Assembly (NCBI GenBank): GCA_041485845.1
Contig: JBGPKH010000345.1
Coordinates: 1 to 9,397, forward strand
Origin: OMOG01 sp041485845
GTDB lineage: Bacteria > Acidobacteriota > Terriglobia > Bryobacterales > Bryobacteraceae
Reading direction: 5' to 3'
DNA: 9,397 nt
Shown here piece after piece: positions 5,871 to 9,397 of this stretch. A program made the position numbers and the translations under genes. Below the pieces are notes generated by a model. It was not told the origin of the DNA and ran no database searches. It saw nothing but the letters and a program-made list of their open reading frames with translations. How positions within the stretch are numbered: position 1 is the first letter of the stretch; every line of letters begins with the position of its first letter.

Positions 5871-7013
5871 CGCCGAGGCGACTGCCAACGGGCGCACCCA
5901 AAGAGCGGTCGTCCCGGTGGATGTGTCGGCCCCGATCATCGCCAGGTTGTGTCCATCCGGCGAAGGCACCCACAGCGTGGCATTGTTTCGCAAGGCCGGC
6001 CAAGTAGTCCCCGGAGGCAGGGGAATCAGGAAGCGCGCTACGCCCGGACCCGGCTCAGCGGTGTTGGGGCGCAGCCACGCGCCACCCGCCACCGTTGCGG
6101 CGATCGCGAGGGAAACTCCCGCCACCGCCCAAGGCAGCCACGCGCGCCGCGGGGACATCGTGGGCGCCGCCACCGGCGACGGCTCGGTTTCCTCGAGCGT
6201 CAGCCGCGCATCGCCGATATCGCGCAGGCGCTGTTTGGGGTCCTTGCGGAGGCAGCGCTCGATCAGCCGGTGAACGCGCGGGGGCGTGCCGGGCGGCAGC
6301 GCCGAGTAATCCGGCTCTTTGAGGACCACCGCGGCCAACGTGTCGGTGACGGTGGCGCCGCCGCCATAGAGATGCTGTCCGCTAAGCATCTCGAACAGGA
6401 TGACGCCGAAGGCCCAGATATCGGCGCGGCGATCCACCGGGTATCCGCGCGCCTGCTCGGGGCTCATGTATGCGGCGGTGCCCAGGATCATGCCCGCCTG
6501 GGTCATCGCCAGCGAAAGCGTCGGCGACATGGTGGGGCTGGCGACGGTGGAGGCCGCGGCACTCTGCTCGGTGGCCTTGGCGAGGCCGAAATCGAGCAGC
6601 TTCACGGTGCCATCGGGTGTGGCCTTGATGTTGGCGGGCTTGAGGTCGCGGTGGACGATGCCCTTCTCGTGCGCGGCTTCGAGGCCGGCGGCGATCTGGC
6701 GGGCGTAGTGGATGGCGGTATCGGTGGGGACTGGTCCGGCGAGGTCGGCGCCCTCGACCAGTTCCATCACGATGGCGCCGGCTTCGATGCCGTAAATGGC
6801 TGCGATATTGGGATGATTCAGCGATGCCAACACCTGCGCTTCGCGCTCGAAGCGGGCCATCCGCGCGGCGTCCTCGGCGAACGCGGGCGGAAGAACCTTG
6901 ATGGCGACGTCGCGATTCAGCTTGGTGTCGGTGGCGCGGTAGACTGCGCCCATGCCGCCTTCGCCGAGTTTGGACGTGATTCGGTAGTGGCCAATGCTAG
7001 AGGGCGGGGCCAT
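5868..7013 (-). CDS. Pkn2-type Ser/Thr protein kinase with one transmembrane segment; N-terminal part of an interrupted kinase-propeller gene
   Basis: The product has 381 aa from ATG 7013, chosen because the conserved leader SIGHYRITSKLGEGG follows at once; an upstream start at 7070 would add an unrelated stretch. All kinase motifs are present: glycine loop GEGGMG (17-22), VAIK with K39, Glu58 in helix C, HRDLKPAN (121-128), DFG (141-143) and SPE (184-186). The insert between DFG and SPE is rich in Ser, Thr and Met and could be an autophosphorylated activation loop. A hydrophobic segment (about 292-314) anchors the protein in the inner membrane, and only the first propeller strand pair (with SPDG near 351-354) follows before the TAA. 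The family phosphorylates Ser/Thr of cytoplasmic targets under control of the outer propeller. The kinase domain itself looks intact, so a truncated membrane kinase may still be made. Confidence 0.9.
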   Translation of the reverse strand: MAPPSSIGHYRITSKLGEGGMGAVYRATDTKLNRDVAIKVLPPAFAEDAARMARFEREAQVLASLNHPNIAAIYGIEAGAIVMELVEGADLAGPVPTDTAIHYARQIAAGLEAAHEKGIVHRDLKPANIKATPDGTVKLLDFGLAKATEQSAAASTVASPTMSPTLSLAMTQAGMILGTAAYMSPEQARGYPVDRRADIWAFGVILFEMLSGQHLYGGGATVTDTLAAVVLKEPDYSALPPGTPPRVHRLIERCLRKDPKQRLRDIGDARLTLEETEPSPVAAPTMSPRRAWLPWAVAGVSLAIAATVAGGAWLRPNTAEPGPGVARFLIPLPPGTTWPALRNNATLWVPSPDGHNLAMIGADTSTGTTALWVRPLAVASA

Positions 7014-7046
7014 GACTGCTGGGCTTTGTGGACATCTTATCATTTC

Positions 7047-7065
7047 CGGACCAACGGGCGGTCCG
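7047..7065. repeat. Small inverted repeat upstream of the kinase gene
   Basis: CGGACC (7047-7052) and GGTCCG (7060-7065) form a perfect 6-bp stem with a 7-base loop, 34 bases upstream of the kinase ATG. No T-run follows on either strand, so it is not a typical terminator. It may be an operator or a leader hairpin. I could not find a good -35/-10 pair for the kinase. Confidence 0.35.
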
Positions 7066-7148
7066 AGCAACCCGTAGAGCCGTAGGGAACGAGCGGCGAG
7101 CCACTCGGAAACTCCGCCACGGCCGTGAAACGTCTTATCGGAAACTGT

Positions 7149-7222
7149 ACGACCCTGGCAAGGGCTTGCGACGGTACCCCGCCGAGCAAGCTGTTCCGGA
7201 ATCTCTACAGTGCCAGGGTCGT
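7149..7222. repeat. Nested inverted repeat between the toxin remnant and the kinase gene
   Basis: ACGACCCTGGCA (7149-7160) and TGCCAGGGTCGT (7211-7222) are perfect 12-bp inverted repeats 50 bases apart. Inside them GCTTGC (7164-7169) and GCAAGC (7186-7191) form a second stem of 6 bp around a 16-base loop. The result would be a two-level stem in RNA or a cruciform in DNA. There is no T-run for termination. It could be a dispersed palindromic element, a structured RNA or a regulator site; the sequence alone does not decide. Confidence 0.55.
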
Positions 7223-7245
7223 TCGTAGCGCCGCGTCGAGTTCCC

Positions 7246-7550
7246 TCAACCCCGTAAAGCCCCTATGACTCGATCGATCTCCGAATAGTGGATGGTGGCG
7301 AGGTTGTCGGCCATGATGACCGAGTCCATCATAGCCCCGACCCCTTCGCGGCTTCGCTGTTGACCCGCACAATCACTCTGCTCGGGTGTCCGGCGCGAGC
7401 CAGGTTGCTGGTGATCATAGCCACGATGGTCTGGGGCAGGTCTGCGCCGAGTCCGTCTCCCTGGACAACGACGGCGGGTCTCCGCTTCGCCGTTCTCAAG
7501 TTTGAGTCCGGAAACAGAACCAGGACAATGTCACCGCGGCGGCAGTTCAT
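7246..7550 (-). pseudogene. MazF/PemK-type toxin, frameshifted
   Basis: The N-terminal 73 residues read as a MazF/PemK endoribonuclease: RRGDIVLVLFPDS (4-16), the RRPAVVV strand with R24, and AMITSN (44-49). The family's catalytic Arg and Thr/Ser are thus present. The frame stops at 7331-7329. In the next frame the usual C-terminus continues: MMDSVIMADNLATIHYSEID, then RVIGALRG and a TGA at 7248-7246. A one-base deletion near 7332 explains the break; the repaired gene would encode about 101 aa, a normal length. Members cleave mRNA and are neutralised by the partner antitoxin. The truncated form lacks the last helix, which usually helps form the fold and dimer, so it is probably inactive. The ATG overlaps the end of the antitoxin gene by 20 bases, as is common in such operons. 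Confidence 0.8.
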
Positions 7551-7768
7551 CGTAGGCTGTCATTTCAGGCCGATCCAATCCTCGGCAAACGGGGCTAGCC
7601 GGCGTCGCAGATCGGCAGCCTGACACTCGTCGACGCTCTTTCACGAAGATTGACCGGCTCCGCCGGATGAACCCACGTCACGATCACGTGCGAGCCTTCG
7701 GCCTCCGCCAGTGGCTCCATAAGCTCCACCTTCCCGTTGCGGTAGATCCCTTCGACCGATTTCACCAT
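7531..7768 (-). pseudogene. AF2212/DUF104-like antitoxin, frameshifted twice
   Basis: From ATG 7768 the frame reads MVKSVEGIYRNGKVELMEPL, then AEGSHVIVTW, the N-terminal strand pair seen in AF2212/DUF104-like antitoxins. It then continues with NLRER before losing homology. In the next frame the family-like tail resumes as VDECQAADLRRRLAPFAEDW, and in the third frame it ends as RPEMTAYDELPPR with TGA at 7533-7531. Two one-base deletions, near 7632 and 7574, account for the changes. The repaired protein would have 79 aa. The gene sits 51 bases after the methyltransferase stop and overlaps the toxin start. The family name is from recall of the N-terminal pattern; placement before a MazF-type toxin supports the antitoxin role. 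Confidence 0.7.
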
Positions 7769-7819
7769 GACTTCCAGTATCCCGCGCCACGCATAGCCTG
7801 GTCCAGGAGTTGAGTTCGT

Positions 7820-8506
7820 TTATTCCCCCACCTTCCACAGAATCTGCCGCAGCATGCCCAGCAGCACGGGAGCGTCGCGCGCGGCGATGTCGAGGCGCCG
7901 CACCAGCCGCCGCACCTTCTCTTCCGTGGACGCGGCGGTTGTGGGGTTCACATAGCCGCTCTGGCGGAGCGCTTCCATCAGCATGGTGGTGATCTGTTCG
8001 TTTTCCGCGGCGCCGGCGGCCCGGATCTTTCCGGGGCGCGCCTGAACGGCTTTCGGGTCGCGCACCAGCTCGTACAGGCACAGCGCGACCGCCTGCCCGA
8101 GGTTCATGGAGAGATCCGAATCCACGGTGGGGATGCGCACGAGCCAGTGGCAGTGGCTCAAGTCCTCGTTCGACAGGCCGAATTTTTCCGAGCCGAAAAG
8201 CAGCGCCACGGGCGCCTGCGCGAGCGCGCGGCGGATGAGGCGCGCGCCGTATTCCAGGCGGCGGATAGGGTGCTGCAGCTCCCGGTGGCCGACCGAGGTC
8301 GTCCCCACCACCAGCTTGCAATCGGCCACCGAGCCGGCCACGTTCGCGAGTTCCTCGGCCGCCTGCAGCAGCGGCGCTGCGCCCACCGCCGACCGCGCCT
8401 CGCGGAACGCCACGTCGTAGGGGTTCACCACGCGGAGCCGCAGGAATCCGAAATTGGCCATGGCGCGCGCCGAGGCGCCGATGTTGAGCGGGTTGCGAGT
8501 CGACAC
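7820..8506 (-). CDS. TrmH/TrmJ-type SPOUT RNA methyltransferase
   Basis: From GTG 8506 the product is 228 aa. SPOUT signature motifs are present in order: motif 1 NPLNIGASARAMANFGF (5-21), motif 2 ALLFGSEKFGLSNEDL (101-116) and motif 3 IPTVDSDLSMNLGQAVALCL (125-144). The last two form the knotted AdoMet site. A helical C-terminal extension (about 165-228) resembles that of TrmJ-type enzymes. The family transfers methyl groups to ribose 2'-OH in tRNA or rRNA; TrmJ acts at tRNA position 32, but I cannot fix the target here. The start is uncertain. Codons upstream of the GTG read DNLRVVLV, the first core strand of the family, yet no ATG, GTG or TTG exists between them and the stop of the preceding gene. 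A CTG at 8521 with GGAAAG five bases before it (8532-8527) is a plausible real start. Confidence 0.88.
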   Translation of the reverse strand: MSTRNPLNIGASARAMANFGFLRLRVVNPYDVAFREARSAVGAAPLLQAAEELANVAGSVADCKLVVGTTSVGHRELQHPIRRLEYGARLIRRALAQAPVALLFGSEKFGLSNEDLSHCHWLVRIPTVDSDLSMNLGQAVALCLYELVRDPKAVQARPGKIRAAGAAENEQITTMLMEALRQSGYVNPTTAASTEEKVRRLVRRLDIAARDAPVLLGMLRQILWKVGE

Positions 8507-8551
8507 GAGGACGACGCGCAGATTGTCTTTCCAGTCGGTCTGGATGGCGGC

Positions 8552-9181
8552 CTACCTGGGGTATACCCGGAAATCGTCGAAGTAGGTGACCGAATCGGCC
8601 TCGGTGCACAAGCCGACCTTGCCCGGACCGGTGAACGTGTTGTCCTGGCCTTGCAGCAACCGGCGGTGGTCTACATACACTTGAAAGCGGTTGCCGCGCG
8701 CCGAGACTTTGAGGATGCTCCAGCCATTCGTGGGCGTGTCGTGCTTGACTCCGGCGAGGATCTGAGTGCGGCGGCCATTCTCCATCTTGTAGACGGCGAC
8801 GCTCCGTCCGAGGGTGTCGGCCCGCACCAGGTAATAGTTATTCTCGTCGCGATACCGCCACACCAGGCCGCCACCCCGATCCTCGCGGCCTGCCACCGGC
8901 TTAATCCGGACACTGATATCGCCGTCGCGCAGGGTCACTTTGTCGAGGATGGCGAGAGGGGACCGGTCGTTGGTGCCGTCATCGGACACCTGGGCGAGGA
9001 CGTACGGCTGGGTCGGCGCGGTTTGGTCCTTGCGGATCTCCCATTTGGGCGCGCCGCCGTGGTGGGTCATGGAGACAATCCAACCCGGTGGAGTCTTGCC
9101 CAGCGGTCCTGTGTCGAAGTTGATCACGGTTCCGGTCGAGGCACCCAACCCGAACGCGAACAACAAACCTAGAGTCTTCAT
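8552..9181 (-). CDS. Secreted concanavalin A-like (LamG/DUF1080-type) protein
   Basis: The product has 209 aa. MKTLGLLFAFGLGASTG forms a short signal peptide. The rest is a beta-sandwich with the pattern of LamG/3-keto-disaccharide hydrolase-like (DUF1080) and family-16-like proteins: DGDISVRIKPV (87-97), GGLVWRYRDENNYYLVRAD (104-122), WSILKVSARGNRFQVYVD (154-171), and a closing GPGKVGLCTEADSVTYFDDF (185-204). Such domains bind or act on glycans outside the cytoplasm. I see no obvious catalytic acid pair, so binding is as likely as hydrolysis. The ATG has AGGGGAG nine bases upstream (9191-9197). The stop at 8554-8552 lies directly before the methyltransferase frame, so the two are probably cotranscribed though functionally unrelated. 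Confidence 0.85.
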   Translation of the reverse strand: MKTLGLLFAFGLGASTGTVINFDTGPLGKTPPGWIVSMTHHGGAPKWEIRKDQTAPTQPYVLAQVSDDGTNDRSPLAILDKVTLRDGDISVRIKPVAGREDRGGGLVWRYRDENNYYLVRADTLGRSVAVYKMENGRRTQILAGVKHDTPTNGWSILKVSARGNRFQVYVDHRRLLQGQDNTFTGPGKVGLCTEADSVTYFDDFRVYPR

Positions 9182-9370
9182 ACCAGTGCGCTCCCCTCTA
9201 CTGATGGCGCGGGAGCTGGTTCACCTTGCTTCAATGATAGCGCAAACAACGGGAATGGTGTGTGACGGCGGGCCTACAGGCAGCGATTCCGCAACCAAGT
9301 GGGCAAACATGTTCAAAAGGTCGTGGAAGCTTGGAGATGCCAGCATTGCGGGCGGAAGGGGAGATTCGTG

Positions 9371-9397
9371 ATGAGCGTTTCTGGCCGGAGAGAGGCA
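9371..9397 (+). CDS. Possible 5' end of a gene running off the window
   Basis: A plus-strand ATG at 9371 is preceded by AAGGGGAG (9356-9363), seven bases upstream, and stays open for nine codons to the window end (MSVSGRREA). It would be divergent from the secreted protein at 9181. Too little is visible to identify it, and a start with a good ribosome site can occur by chance. Confidence 0.25.

Noticed and set aside
7014..7070. Longer kinase start at 7070
   Set aside because: The added 19 residues are unrelated to kinase leaders, while ATG 7013 directly precedes the conserved start.
5577..7085. Long plus-strand open frame (502 codons) opposite the kinase
   Set aside because: The minus strand carries all kinase motifs; the plus-strand translation is low-complexity Arg/Gly/His-rich shadow sequence. 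The same holds for the plus-strand frames at 4179-5366 and 8147-9172.
9234..9239. TATCAT as a -10 for the secreted concanavalin A-like protein gene
   Set aside because: No acceptable -35 lies 16-18 bp upstream, so the promoter is not supported.

Overview
The window is GC-rich bacterial chromosome. Its gene content best fits a soil Acidobacterium of the Solibacter/Bryobacterales type: a BlaI-type repressor paired with an M56 sensor protease that carries a TonB C-terminal domain, a Pkn-type Ser/Thr kinase joined to PD40/TolB-like propeller repeats, small secreted proteins of unknown function, and a decayed MazF-type toxin-antitoxin pair. The assignment rests on family resemblance only; there is no rRNA or other marker gene. 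All clear genes lie on the minus strand.

Read in the direction of transcription (high to low coordinates): (1) 9181-7820 holds a secreted concanavalin A-like protein followed by a SPOUT-type tRNA/rRNA methyltransferase. (2) 7768-7246 is a toxin-antitoxin module in which antitoxin and toxin can be read only by assuming three single-base deletions, so it looks dead. (3) 7013-4341 is one kinase-propeller gene cut in two by an in-frame TAA at 5870-5868. The reading frame is open and homologous on both sides of the stop. (4) 4344-4172 is the broken N-terminus of a second kinase of the same type, whose GTG start overlaps the previous stop. (5) 4000-3224 is a secreted protein built of two tandem copies of one domain, with a readable promoter. 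(6) 3223-2269 is a gene graveyard. It contains a frameshifted N-terminal scrap of a third, different kinase (plus strand, 3044-3156) and a truncated blaI copy split by a 265-bp MITE-like element with 11-bp terminal inverted repeats and a 6-bp target duplication. (7) 2268-220 is an intact blaI-blaR1-like operon with a good sigma-70 type promoter, a possible operator and translational coupling.

The working genes are mostly independent. The one clear regulatory unit is blaI plus the M56 protease: BlaI should repress the operon, and the membrane protease should trigger loss of repression. The M56 protein is unusual in carrying a carboxypeptidase-regulatory-like domain and a TonB C-terminal domain after the protease. 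The main theme is stepwise gene decay between about 2.3 and 7.8 kb. It is seen as nonsense, frameshift, truncation and insertion events, while five neighbouring genes remain intact, which argues against poor sequence quality as the sole cause.
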